A stretch of DNA of 64,000 nucleotides from Chelatococcus sp. HY11 (GTDB lineage: Bacteria; Pseudomonadota; Alphaproteobacteria; Rhizobiales; Beijerinckiaceae), in contig NZ_JAHBRX010000002.1 in assembly GCF_018398335.1 (NCBI RefSeq), forward strand, positions 806,001 to 870,000, in the 5' to 3' direction. Positions 26,682 through 34,939 of this stretch are shown piece by piece. The notes under the pieces are model-generated. The model was not told the origin of the DNA. It ran no database searches and saw nothing but the letters and a program-made list of their open reading frames with translations. Position 1 is the stretch's first letter, and each line of letters opens with the position of its first letter. The position numbers were made by a program, and so were the translations under genes.

Positions 26682-28580
26682 ATGTCCGAGAAGCTCATCA
26701 CGGCCAATCTGGCCGCAACGATCGCCACCCGCGCCCTGCCGGGCATCACCCAGTGGAACAGGCTCGAAGGCCGCCCCCGCACCGAGAATTTCGAACGGGC
26801 CCTGCGGGCCGAGATCCGCGATCCCCTCTGGCTTCTGACCCGCCAGTGGCAGATGGGCGAATTCCGCGGTGATGACGCGGGATCGCCGATCTTCGCCCGG
26901 GCCCGTATCGAAACGACACGGCTTACAGGCTATCGCGCTGCCGATGGCCCGGCCGAGGCCTTCGACACATCGCTGCCGCTCGAGGCGCGTGTCGAGCCGC
27001 TGCCGGTCGCGCTCTCCCTCGGTGATCACGACATCGCCCTCGATATCCGGCTGATGCTGGGGCGTTACTGGCTGAAACTGATCAAAGCTTTGCCCCAGGC
27101 TGCCCGCGACCAGTACATCGCGGCTTATCCCATCCATGCGCCCGACCCGAACGATGCGGCGGACGCGCCGACGCTCGCCCATGCGGACGCCTGGGCGCAA
27201 TTCGCCGCCGTGGCCGGCCGGGCGATGGATGGAGCCAAGCTCTATGCCTATCTGAAGGCCGATCCAGCGCACCGCGCCTCCGACGGCATCGCGGCCCTTG
27301 CCGGCGGCGAGGCGCAAGCCGACGCGCATGGCGTGCATTTCCTCGCCTGGTTCGAGAAACTCCTGCACCAGCCGGCCGAGGGTTCCGCCTTCATTCCGGA
27401 ACGGCTCGAATATCAGTTCAGCTGCGCCACGCCAGCCGCCGACGGCGCGGAGAAGGTCTATGTCGCGGATCAATATTTCCAGGGACATCTCGACTGGTAC
27501 AATTTCGACAGCGATCCCACCCGGACGATGCTTGGCGAAGCGACCACGGTCGGCGGTGAAGCAACCGCTGGGGGGGAGCCTCCTCAGGCGGCCGTTGAGC
27601 CGCCCGAGGTGACGACGCTGACGACGTTGCCGGCGCAGGCGACCTTCAACGGCATGCCCAACACACGCTGGTGGGCCTTCGAGGACGGCCGCACCAATTT
27701 CGGCGACATCAAGCCCGACACCACGGACCTCGCCAAGCTCCTCCTGATCGAGTTCGGCCTCATCTATGCCAATGACTGGTTCGTCGTGCCCTTCATCGTG
27801 CCGGCCGGCGCGATCGCAACGATCAAGGGCCTCGCCGTCACCAATGTCTTCGGCGAGCGTATCTGGATCGAGGCCGCCGGTCGCGGCAACGACGATAACT
27901 GGCAGCGCTGGGCCCTGTTTCTCACGAGCGTCAAGGGGCAGGGCCACCAGGAGGCGGATCTGAGCCTCATGATCCCCCCGGCCGCGCAGAAGACGCTGGA
28001 AGCCGCCCCTCTTGAAGAAGTGGTCTTCGTCCGTGACGAGATGGCGAACATGGTCTGGGGACTGGAGCAGACCGTGCCCCTGCCGACCGGCATGCCGAAA
28101 CCCGGCGCCTCCGCCGCCCGCGAAACGCGGCTCTTCTTTGAAAAGGACGTGGAACGGCGCCTCGGCGCGCCGCCGCAACCACCACCCGCGGCGAGTGGAG
28201 CCAAGATCCGCTACAAGGTCATGAGCACGGTACCGGAAAATTGGATCCCCATGATCCCGGTACATGTGCCCGGCGACAATCGCGAGGTTCAGCTCCAGCG
28301 CGCGGCCATGCTGCGCGTTATCGAAGGCGACCCCGCCCCACCAGCCAGCGTACGGCCGCGCAGCTCGCTGTTGCGCCACGGCCTCGACGAAACGCCACCG
28401 CAGCCGTATTTCCTGCACGAGGAAGAAGTCTCGCGCGCCGGCGTGCGCGTGACCAAGAGCTTCCAACGCACGCGCTGGCGCGACGGCCGTGTGTGGTTGT
28501 GGCTCGGGCTCCGCAAGCAGACCGGGCGGGGCGGAGGCTCGAGTGGCCTGTCCTTCGACCGCATCGTCGATCTGGCATGA
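26682..28580 (+). CDS. Unknown protein F of the giant-protein block
   Basis: Product of 632 aa, last gene of the block. The N-terminus has a strong motif string: ITQWNRLEGRPR, then LRAEIRDPLWLLTRQWQMGE and FRGDDAGSP (about 25-70), which I believe typifies an unnamed family accompanying the other giant proteins. The middle (about 330-400) has LLLIEFGLIYANDWFVVPF and VTNVFGERIWIEAAG, likely core beta strands. A low-complexity Gly/Glu/Pro linker (about 285-310) separates two globular halves. No signal peptide or catalytic motif is seen. No terminator hairpin is obvious after the stop; about 280 bp later the cassette-2 regulator begins. Confidence 0.6.
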   Translation: MSEKLITANLAATIATRALPGITQWNRLEGRPRTENFERALRAEIRDPLWLLTRQWQMGEFRGDDAGSPIFARARIETTRLTGYRAADGPAEAFDTSLPLEARVEPLPVALSLGDHDIALDIRLMLGRYWLKLIKALPQAARDQYIAAYPIHAPDPNDAADAPTLAHADAWAQFAAVAGRAMDGAKLYAYLKADPAHRASDGIAALAGGEAQADAHGVHFLAWFEKLLHQPAEGSAFIPERLEYQFSCATPAADGAEKVYVADQYFQGHLDWYNFDSDPTRTMLGEATTVGGEATAGGEPPQAAVEPPEVTTLTTLPAQATFNGMPNTRWWAFEDGRTNFGDIKPDTTDLAKLLLIEFGLIYANDWFVVPFIVPAGAIATIKGLAVTNVFGERIWIEAAGRGNDDNWQRWALFLTSVKGQGHQEADLSLMIPPAAQKTLEAAPLEEVVFVRDEMANMVWGLEQTVPLPTGMPKPGASAARETRLFFEKDVERRLGAPPQPPPAASGAKIRYKVMSTVPENWIPMIPVHVPGDNREVQLQRAAMLRVIEGDPAPPASVRPRSSLLRHGLDETPPQPYFLHEEEVSRAGVRVTKSFQRTRWRDGRVWLWLGLRKQTGRGGGSSGLSFDRIVDLA

Positions 28581-28745
28581 CCCGCAAGGCGGCGCCGGCC
28601 TGACGCATCAGTGCAGGTGGCGTCGCCTTACAGCATCCGCGTCCGGGCATTCGCCTTGTTCACAAGCGAATTGAGCCCATCAGCGACAGGCGGCTTTGTC
28701 AGACCTGGCGAAATGCTGATGCCCCAGGCTTGTCATCAAGATTGA

Positions 28746-28764
28746 AAATTGGACAGTCCAATTT
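28746..28764. promoter_or_regulatory. Perfect 19-bp palindrome, candidate GntR operator
   Basis: AAATTGGACAGTCCAATTT has 9-bp perfect arms around a central A. It lies about 35 bases upstream of the -35 of the cassette-2 regulator promoter. Odd-centred palindromes with this spacing are typical of GntR/FadR-type sites. The 28858 product is the likely ligand (inference). Confidence 0.65.
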
Positions 28765-28798
28765 ACCTTCAAGCTCACAAAAATCATCGAAATGTGGC

Positions 28799-28827
28799 TT
28801 GACTGGTCCGAAATCCCCTAATATTGT
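28799..28827 (+). promoter_or_regulatory. Candidate promoter of the cassette-2 regulator gene
   Basis: TTGACT (28799-28804), 17-base spacer, TATTGT (28822-28827). The -10 is overlapped by the imperfect palindrome at 28823-28837, which fits autorepression. Confidence 0.5.
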
Positions 28828-28837
28828 CCTGACCAAT
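28823..28837. promoter_or_regulatory. Imperfect palindrome ATTGTCCTGACCAAT, second operator candidate
   Basis: Shares the outer ATTG/CCAAT arms and spacing with the 28746 palindrome (half-site ATTGGAC). It covers the candidate -10 of the regulator promoter. Confidence 0.5.
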
Positions 28838-28857
28838 AGATGGGGCCAGGAACCGGT

Positions 28858-29595
28858 ATGACCAATCCCGCGACAAAAACAACGCCGTCCCTGTCGATTG
28901 TGCGGAGCAAGCGTGTCTACGAGCAAATCGCCGAACAGATCGGCGACATGATCCGTTCCGAGCAATATCGCGCGGGCGATCGCATTCCACCGGAGCGGGA
29001 TCTCGCCAAATTGCTCGGGGTCAGTCGGCCATCGGTCCGTGAGGCCATGATCGCGCTGGAGGCAGCGGGATTGATCGAGGTGCGCGTTGGCGATGGCACC
29101 TACGTGCGGGAAACAGCAACCGTCTCCGGCGTTATGCCTTGGTCCGCCGGCGCGGATCCAGGCCCCGGACCGCTCGAGCAATTCCAGGCGCGCCGCCTGA
29201 TCGAGACCGAAATGGCGGCACGTGCCGCCGTCAGCGCCACCGCCGGAGAGATCCAGGAATTGGAGGCGCTGGTTGAGGAAATGGCCCGCGTCTATCCAAC
29301 ACTCGACGATTTCGACGACAAGCTCGGCTTCCGCTTCCACACGGCGCTTGCCCGCGCTGCGCGCAACGGCGTTCTTGCCAATGTCGTCGAGTATCTGTGG
29401 ACGCTTCGCGACAGTGACATGTGGCGGCATCTCCGCCGCCGGGTCGTCACGCCTGACAACCGACGTCAGGTGGTGATCGATCGTAAGGAGATCGTCGCCG
29501 GCATTGCCGAGCGCAATCCCGTCCGTGCCAGGGCGGCCATGATCGCGCTGCTCGATCGCGCGGAGCGGCGTTATTTTGGTCTGGACGAGGAATAA
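28858..29595 (+). CDS. FadR/GntR-family transcriptional regulator, FCD type (cassette 2)
   Basis: Product of 245 aa from ATG 28858, preferred because AGGA lies six bases upstream; an in-frame ATG at 28840 has no ribosome binding site and abuts the operator. Residues 15-85 are a classical FadR winged helix-turn-helix (YRAGDRIPPERDLAKLL, VSRPSVREAMIAL, VRVGDGTYV). Residues 105-240 are the FCD domain. Its effector pocket is unusual: the first ligand pair (His161 in FRFHTALARA) is present, but the EH and HL histidines of the last two helices are replaced (DRKEIV and IALLDR). Metal-dependent effector binding may therefore be lost. It stands just upstream of the transporter operon at 29712 and probably regulates it and itself. 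Confidence 0.88.
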   Translation: MTNPATKTTPSLSIVRSKRVYEQIAEQIGDMIRSEQYRAGDRIPPERDLAKLLGVSRPSVREAMIALEAAGLIEVRVGDGTYVRETATVSGVMPWSAGADPGPGPLEQFQARRLIETEMAARAAVSATAGEIQELEALVEEMARVYPTLDDFDDKLGFRFHTALARAARNGVLANVVEYLWTLRDSDMWRHLRRRVVTPDNRRQVVIDRKEIVAGIAERNPVRARAAMIALLDRAERRYFGLDEE

Positions 29596-29711
29596 TTTCT
29601 GTAAAGCACGGGTGGCGCGACATGTAACGCCACATTCAGGCAATCGGACAGCAAGGCCATTCCGGCTCCAAAAAGAACCGATGCCGACAGGACAACAGAG
29701 AGGAACGAATA

Positions 29712-31658
29712 ATGGGGCTCATTCGCTTGACGCCGTCACGGCGCACCCTTTTGCTCGGCAGCGCGGCAGCGGTCGCGCTGCTGTCGCCGCATGTGGCGGC
29801 CGCGCAGGAGGCCTACAAGGAAGCGCCGGCGCTCGCAGCGCGGGTTGCCAAGGGCGACCTGCCACCGGTCGCCAAGCGGCTGCCGACCAATCCGCAGGTC
29901 ATCAAGCCGAACAAGGAAATCGGGCGCTACGGTGGAACCTGGCGGGCAACGATGCTGGGCGCCTCGGACCATTGGTGGCTGATCAAGACAATCGCCTATG
30001 ATGGTCTTATTCGCTACGATCTGGATACCAAGGGTTTCACCGGCAATCTCGCCGAAAGCTTCGAGGCTTCGCCCGACGGCAAGGAATTTACTTTCAAGCT
30101 GCGCGATGGACTAAAATGGTCTGATGGACAGCCCTTCACCTCGGCCGACATCCAGTTCTGGTACGACAGTGTCGCCAAGAACGCTCAGCTGACGCCGAGC
30201 CTGCCCTCCTGGTTGCGCACGGCAAGCGGCCCCGTGGAGATTACCTCTCCCGACTCCCGCACCGTCAAATTCGTCTTCAAGGAACCGAACGGCCTCTTCC
30301 TGCGCAACCTCGCGTCGAACTCGAACATCGGCGACAATCCACCGATTGAAGGTTTCCCCAAGCATTACCTCGCCAAGCTCCATGCCGACCACAATCCAAA
30401 CGCGGACGCCGAAGCGAAGGCAGCGGGCTTCTCGGGCTGGGTCGAGCGTTTCACGACCGTCACCGGCCCCCTGAGCCGTTGGCGCTTCACCGGCCTGCCC
30501 ACCATGCAGGCCTGGGTTCTGACCGCGCCCTATGACGACAAGCGTCGCGTGGCCGCCGAACGCAACCCCTACTACCACAAGGTCGATCCGAACGGTCAGC
30601 AGCTTCCTTATCTGGATGGCTATGATTTCCGCGTCGTCGACGATGCCGAGGCGATGGTCCTGCGCGCGACTGCCGGGGAAATCGACCTGCAGGACCGCAC
30701 GCTCGCGAGCCTGCGCAACAAGTCGATACTCTTCGACAACCAGGACAAGGGCAAGTATCACTTCTTCGAGGTACCACAGCCGCATCACAACACGATGGTG
30801 CTGTTCCTCAACCACAACCATGCCAATCCGCAAAAGCGCGCGCTGATCCGCAACAAGGACTTCCGCATCGCGCTGAGCCATGCGATCAACCGCAAGGAAA
30901 TCATCGATCTTGTCTACTACGGGCAGGGCGAGCCTTGGCAGGTCGCGCCGCGCAAGGGATCAGTCGGCTACGACGAAAAGGTCGCGAAGCAATATACGGA
31001 ATACGACAAGGCAAAGGCCAACAAGATCCTCGACGAGTTGAAGCTCGACAAACGTGATTCAGCAGGCTTCCGCATCGGCCCGGATGGATCGCGCCTCAGC
31101 ATCATCGTCGAAGCGCCGTCGGACTTCCGGCCCGACTGGATCGACGTGCTCGAGACGGTCAAGAAGCACTGGAAAGAGGTCGGTGTCGATCTGCAGATCA
31201 GGCCACTCGGACGCGCGCTCATTCGCAACCGCGCGCTGGCCAATGAGCATGAGGCCTTTGTCTTCCTCGGCAACGGCGGCGAGGATATCGATCTCGTCAT
31301 GCATCCCGACAACTTCCTGCCCTATGACCAGACCGGCTACCGCACTTTCGCGTTGTTGTGGTCCAACTGGTTCGCGGGAAAGCAGCCTTCCGAAGAACCT
31401 CCGGAAAACATCAAGAAGGCCTTTGAACTCTACCGGAAGGTCCAGTCATCGCCAGATCCGAAAGTACAGGGAGAGGCGATCAAGGAAATCGTCAAGATCA
31501 GCGGCGACGAGTTCTTCAACATTGGCATTTCGCTCGCCCCACCCGGTTATGGACTGATCGCGAATTCAATGCGAAATGTCCCCGATTCGGTCACTGATAT
31601 CGGCACTATTCCCTATATCGGCGTGGTCAAGCCGGAGCAATTCTTCAAGGCGCAGTAA
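29712..31658 (+). CDS. ABC transporter substrate-binding protein, family 5, large form (cassette 2)
   Basis: Product of 648 aa, about 120 residues longer than typical Dpp/Opp binding proteins and closer in size to YejA-like members. The N-terminus PSRRTLLLGSAAAVALL with AAAQ cleavage region (about residue 32) is a Tat-type signal. Family landmarks: NKEIGRYGGTWRATML, FTFKLRDGLKWSDGQPF (about 115-131), FRIALSHAINRKEIID and a C-terminal VKPEQFFKAQ. It binds the substrate in the periplasm and passes it to the permeases encoded directly downstream. Within the signal a Ser-Arg-Arg-Thr-Leu-Leu motif is intact. AGAGAGGAACG precedes the ATG. The substrate may be something other than a peptide, given the sugar-acid-type enzymes in the operon. 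Confidence 0.88.
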   Translation: MGLIRLTPSRRTLLLGSAAAVALLSPHVAAAQEAYKEAPALAARVAKGDLPPVAKRLPTNPQVIKPNKEIGRYGGTWRATMLGASDHWWLIKTIAYDGLIRYDLDTKGFTGNLAESFEASPDGKEFTFKLRDGLKWSDGQPFTSADIQFWYDSVAKNAQLTPSLPSWLRTASGPVEITSPDSRTVKFVFKEPNGLFLRNLASNSNIGDNPPIEGFPKHYLAKLHADHNPNADAEAKAAGFSGWVERFTTVTGPLSRWRFTGLPTMQAWVLTAPYDDKRRVAAERNPYYHKVDPNGQQLPYLDGYDFRVVDDAEAMVLRATAGEIDLQDRTLASLRNKSILFDNQDKGKYHFFEVPQPHHNTMVLFLNHNHANPQKRALIRNKDFRIALSHAINRKEIIDLVYYGQGEPWQVAPRKGSVGYDEKVAKQYTEYDKAKANKILDELKLDKRDSAGFRIGPDGSRLSIIVEAPSDFRPDWIDVLETVKKHWKEVGVDLQIRPLGRALIRNRALANEHEAFVFLGNGGEDIDLVMHPDNFLPYDQTGYRTFALLWSNWFAGKQPSEEPPENIKKAFELYRKVQSSPDPKVQGEAIKEIVKISGDEFFNIGISLAPPGYGLIANSMRNVPDSVTDIGTIPYIGVVKPEQFFKAQ

Positions 31659-31734
31659 GCCCGCGCCCTGGAAATCGGTCCCGGCGCGTCAGGCCGCGCC
31701 GGGGCTACCCGTCCCTCACGGGGAATACGCCTCC

Positions 31735-32727
31735 ATGATTGCTTTCATCATCAAGCGTACCGCGCTGATGGTGCCGACGATGCTCATCATCTCGGCCATC
31801 GTCTTCGTGGTGATTCAGTTGCCACCCGGCGACTTTCTCGACACCCTCGCCTCCCAGCTCGCTTCACAGGGGGAGGGCCTCGCCGACTCGCAGATCGCGC
31901 TGCTCAGGGAGCGCTATGGGCTCGATCAATCGATCCTCGTTCAGTATTTGAAGTGGATCACCAATATTGTGACCGCGCTGGATTTCGGACAGTCCTTCGA
32001 GTGGAACAAGGCGGTTCTCGATGTCATAGCGCCTCGCTTCTGGGTCACGCTTGGTATCGCGCTTCTGTCATTGGCGCTGACGGCCGTGGTCGCGATCCCC
32101 TGCGGCATCTATGTGTCGCTGCGGCAGTATTCGCTCGGGGATAATCTGGCGACATTCCTCTCATTTCTCGGCCTTGCCGTTCCCAACGTGCTGATGACGC
32201 TTGTGCTTATGTACGCAAGCTTCACCCTGTTCGACGCCAACCCCGGCGGCCTGTTCAGCGCGCAGTATCAAGACGCCCCCTGGTCCGTGGGGCGCGCCCT
32301 CGACCTCATGGCGCATCTGTGGATACCGGTCGTCGTTCTTGCGACGGCGGGCACCGCGGAGGTGGTCCGGGTGATGCGCGCCACCATGCTCGACGAGTTG
32401 TCAAAGCCCTATGTGGATACCGCGCGCGCCAAAGGGCTGACCGAAGCACGCCTGACGATGAAATATCCCGCGCGCATCGCGATCAATCCGATCGTATCCA
32501 AGCTCGGATGGATGATACCGATCATCGTATCGAGCGAGGCCGTCGTCAGCATCGTTGCCGATATCCCGACGATGGGGCCCCTGCTTTTACGGTCATTGCT
32601 TGCGCAGGACATGTATCTGGCGGGTGCCATCATCCTTCTGCTCGCATTCCTGACGGTCGTTGGCACGCTGATCTCCGACATTCTCCTTGCGCTGCTTGAT
32701 CCGCGCATCCGCCATGCGATGGAGTAG
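31735..32727 (+). CDS. ABC transporter permease, DppB/OppB type (cassette 2)
   Basis: Product of 330 aa from ATG 31735, where the typical N-terminus IAFIIKRTALMVPTMLI begins. An in-frame start at 31576 would overlap the binding-protein gene and lacks coding character. Six membrane segments are visible. IQLPPGDFLDTLAS and a longer-than-usual periplasmic loop (about 40-100) follow TM1. The EAA loop reads DTARAKGLTEARLTMKYPAR. It pairs with the 32730 product two bases downstream. Close relatives occur in YejB/AppB-like systems with large binding proteins. Confidence 0.9.
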   Translation: MIAFIIKRTALMVPTMLIISAIVFVVIQLPPGDFLDTLASQLASQGEGLADSQIALLRERYGLDQSILVQYLKWITNIVTALDFGQSFEWNKAVLDVIAPRFWVTLGIALLSLALTAVVAIPCGIYVSLRQYSLGDNLATFLSFLGLAVPNVLMTLVLMYASFTLFDANPGGLFSAQYQDAPWSVGRALDLMAHLWIPVVVLATAGTAEVVRVMRATMLDELSKPYVDTARAKGLTEARLTMKYPARIAINPIVSKLGWMIPIIVSSEAVVSIVADIPTMGPLLLRSLLAQDMYLAGAIILLLAFLTVVGTLISDILLALLDPRIRHAME

Positions 32728-32729
32728 CC

Positions 32730-33893
32730 ATGTCGTCCGCCACTGACACGACAACCACCGCAGCGGCCCCGGCCGTTCCCGCCGCGATCGCCGCGCAGGA
32801 AAACCGCCTGGCCGGCGCCAGCGAATGGCGCCTCATCTGGTGGCGCTTCCGCCGTCACCGTCTCGCTTTCGCGTCCGGCATCGTCGTACTCGCGATCTAT
32901 ATCGTCGCGCTCCTCGCCGACCCGATCGCGCCGGCCTCGACGGAGGCGTCGAAGCCTCAGTATACTTACGCGCCACCTCAGATGCTGCATCTGTTCCGCA
33001 CGACGGACGACGGCTGGCGCTTCGAACCGCATGTCCTCGGTTATCGTGTCCAGATCGATCCCCGCGCCATGCGACGCAGCTTCGTGACGGATCCCGATAC
33101 GGTCATTCCCGTCGGGCTCTTCGTCCGAGGCGATCGCTACAGCTTCCTCGGACTGTTCGAGAGCGACCTCCATCTCTTCGGCCCCATCGAGGCCGGCCAG
33201 CCGTTCTTCCTGCTCGGCGCGGACAGGCTGGGGCGCGACGTGCTCAGCCGGACGATTCATGGCGCCCGCGTCTCGATGTCGATCGGCCTCGTCGGCGTCC
33301 TGATGAGCCTCGCGATCGGTGTCGTGCTCGGCGGCCTGTCGGGCTATCTCGGCGGCTTCGTGGACAGCGCCATTCAACGGACGATCGAGATCATCCGCTC
33401 CATCCCGACAATCCCCTTGTGGATGGGCCTCGCGGCCGCCGTTCCCCTCACCTGGCATCCGCTCGCGGTCTATTTCGCCGTCACGGTCATTCTGTCGCTG
33501 ATCGGCTGGACGACCATCGCGCGGATCGTAAGGGGCAAATTCCTGTCTCTGCGCAGCGAGGATTTCGTCGTGTCGGCGCGACTCGATGGCGCCTCGCAGA
33601 CACGCATCATCCTCGTGCACATGCTGCCCTCGTTCTACAGCTACATCATCGCCGCGACCACGCTGGCCGTGCCGACGATGATCCTTTCGGAAACGGCGCT
33701 CAGCTTCATCGGCCTCGGCCTGCAGCCCCCCATGGTGAGTTGGGGCGTGCTGCTGAAGGAAGCGCAGAACATCCGCTCGCTCGCGAGCGCACCATGGCTG
33801 TTCGCGCCCGGCGTCGCCGTGATGATCGCCGTTCTTTCGTTGAGCTTCCTTGGCGACGGTCTCCGCGATGCCGCGGACCCCTATCAGAAATGA
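32730..33893 (+). CDS. ABC transporter permease, DppC type with long periplasmic insert (cassette 2)
   Basis: Product of 387 aa, about 90 longer than its cassette-1 counterpart. TM1 (about 45-65) is followed by an insert of about 110 residues (PASTEASKPQYTYAPPQML through DLHLFGPIEAGQPFFLLGAD) before the usual GADRLGRDVLSR segment and five further TM helices. Such inserts occur in a subset of DppC-like permeases working with large binding proteins and probably form a periplasmic docking domain. The EAA loop EDFVVSARLDGASQTRIILV is intact. The stop overlaps the start of the ATPase gene (ATGA), so the two are translationally coupled. Confidence 0.9.
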   Translation: MSSATDTTTTAAAPAVPAAIAAQENRLAGASEWRLIWWRFRRHRLAFASGIVVLAIYIVALLADPIAPASTEASKPQYTYAPPQMLHLFRTTDDGWRFEPHVLGYRVQIDPRAMRRSFVTDPDTVIPVGLFVRGDRYSFLGLFESDLHLFGPIEAGQPFFLLGADRLGRDVLSRTIHGARVSMSIGLVGVLMSLAIGVVLGGLSGYLGGFVDSAIQRTIEIIRSIPTIPLWMGLAAAVPLTWHPLAVYFAVTVILSLIGWTTIARIVRGKFLSLRSEDFVVSARLDGASQTRIILVHMLPSFYSYIIAATTLAVPTMILSETALSFIGLGLQPPMVSWGVLLKEAQNIRSLASAPWLFAPGVAVMIAVLSLSFLGDGLRDAADPYQK

Positions 33894-34939
33894 GTGCAGA
33901 CATGAGAGCGCCCACGCTTGCGCCCCTGCTCGAGGTCGACGATCTCCGCACCCATTTCACGACGCCGGGCGGCATCGTGAAGTCGGTCGATGGGGTCAGC
34001 TTCACTGTCGGACATCGGGAAACCGTCTGTATCGTTGGTGAATCCGGGTCGGGCAAGTCCATCACCGCGCGCTCGATCATGGGTCTCGTTCGTCGTCCCG
34101 GCCGGATAGTGGGCGGGCGGATGGATTTCCGGCGCCGCGATGGATCGACGGTCGATCTTGCCGCAGTCCCACCGGATTCGGCGACTTATCGCGCCATCCG
34201 CGGACGCGAGATCGGCATGATCTTCCAGGAGCCGATGTCCGCCTTGTCGCCGGTGCACACCATCGGCAGCCAGATCGAGGAAGGCATCCGCCTGCACCTC
34301 GGCCTCGGCGCGCGGGCAGCCCGCGAACGCGCGGTCGACGCGCTGGAGAAAGTCGGGTTTCCCGGCGCCCGCCAACGGCTCAATACTTACCCGTTCCAAC
34401 TCTCCGGCGGGCTGCGGCAGCGCGTCTGCATCGCGATGGCTCTCGCCTGCGAGCCCAGCCTTCTCATCGCGGACGAGCCGACGACGGCCCTCGACGTCAC
34501 CACCCAGGCCAATATCCTCGAACTGCTGCTGCGCCTGCAAGGCGAGCTCGGCATGGCGATCGTTTTCATTACCCATGACCTCGGGGTGGTGGCGGAGATC
34601 GCGGATCGCGTCGTCGTCATGTATCTCGGCCAGGTCATGGAGGCGGGCCCAGCCGGCGGCATTCTGGGCCATCCCCGTCATCCCTATACGCGGGGGCTTC
34701 TGCGTTGCGTCGCGGATATCGAAGGCGACGGGCTCCTGCGCGCCATACCGGGAATTGTCCCGCATCCCCTCGCCCGCCCACGGGGATGCCCGTTCAGCAC
34801 CCGCTGCGAGGAGATGATGCCCGGACTCTGCGATGTCACAGCTCCGGATCTCCTGGCGCTCGACCATGAGACAAAGGTCAGGTGTCACCTCTGGTCGAGC
34901 GGCCAGCTCCAAAGCACTGAGGGAGCGGTCCATGGCTGA
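33890..34939 (+). CDS. ABC transporter ATPase, DppD/OppD type (cassette 2)
   Basis: Product of 349 aa, first of two paired ATPases powering the importer. Walker [10 protein letters not shown]-loop [12 protein letters not shown], signature LSGGLRQRV, Walker [13 protein letters not shown] and the H-loop ITHDLGVV are all intact. The C-terminal oligopeptide-transporter extension has the [17 protein letters not shown] cysteine cluster (4Fe-4S-type in some relatives). ATG 33890 overlaps the previous stop; an ATG at 33902 is the alternative. The frame stays open far upstream through the permease gene, but that part is a shadow. It overlaps the next ATPase gene by 8 bp. It might also serve the ATPase-less permeases of cassette 1. 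Confidence 0.92.
   Translation: MSADMRAPTLAPLLEVDDLRTHFTTPGGIVKSVDGVSFTVGHRETVCIVGESGSGKSITARSIMGLVRRPGRIVGGRMDFRRRDGSTVDLAAVPPDSATYRAIRGREIGMIFQEPMSALSPVHTIGSQIEEGIRLHLGLGARAARERAVDALEKVGFPGARQRLNTYPFQLSGGLRQRVCIAMALACEPSLLIADEPTTALDVTTQANILELLLRLQGELGMAIVFITHDLGVVAEIADRVVVMYLGQVMEAGPAGGILGHPRHPYTRGLLRCVADIEGDGLLRAIPGIVPHPLARPRGCPFSTRCEEMMPGLCDVTAPDLLALDHETKVRCHLWSSGQLQSTEGAVHG

Larger units (their letters stand above)
28581..28857. other. Regulatory intergenic region before cassette 2
   Basis: No gene is apparent. The right half is A+T-rich and contains a perfect 19-bp palindrome (28746-28764), a good promoter (28799-28827) and a second, imperfect palindrome over its -10 (28823-28837). The left half shows nothing I can interpret. 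Confidence 0.6.

Noticed and set aside
25188-28466. A 1092-codon open frame on the minus strand across the two last giant genes
   Set aside because: It mirrors the codon phase of the plus-strand genes, has Arg/Gly/Asp-rich shadow composition and no domain. High GC keeps such frames open. The same applies to minus frames at 14645-17104, 19707-22376, 2680-4332 and 4112-5380.
12074-28580. Giant-protein block as a phage tail or contractile injection system
   Set aside because: No sheath, tube, spike, baseplate or AAA ATPase is recognisable, and the DUF6603 and other proteins do not resemble tail components. The idea of some assembled machine remains open, but not this class.
12074-28580. Giant-protein block as polyketide/NRPS, RHS or contact-dependent toxin genes
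   Set aside because: No ketosynthase, adenylation, carrier-protein, YD-repeat or toxin/immunity pattern is visible.
32825-33889. A 5' extension that would fuse 355 residues to the DppD-type ATPase
   Set aside because: It is an out-of-frame reading of the permease gene, Arg/Pro-rich and without membrane or domain signal. The ATPase starts at 33890.
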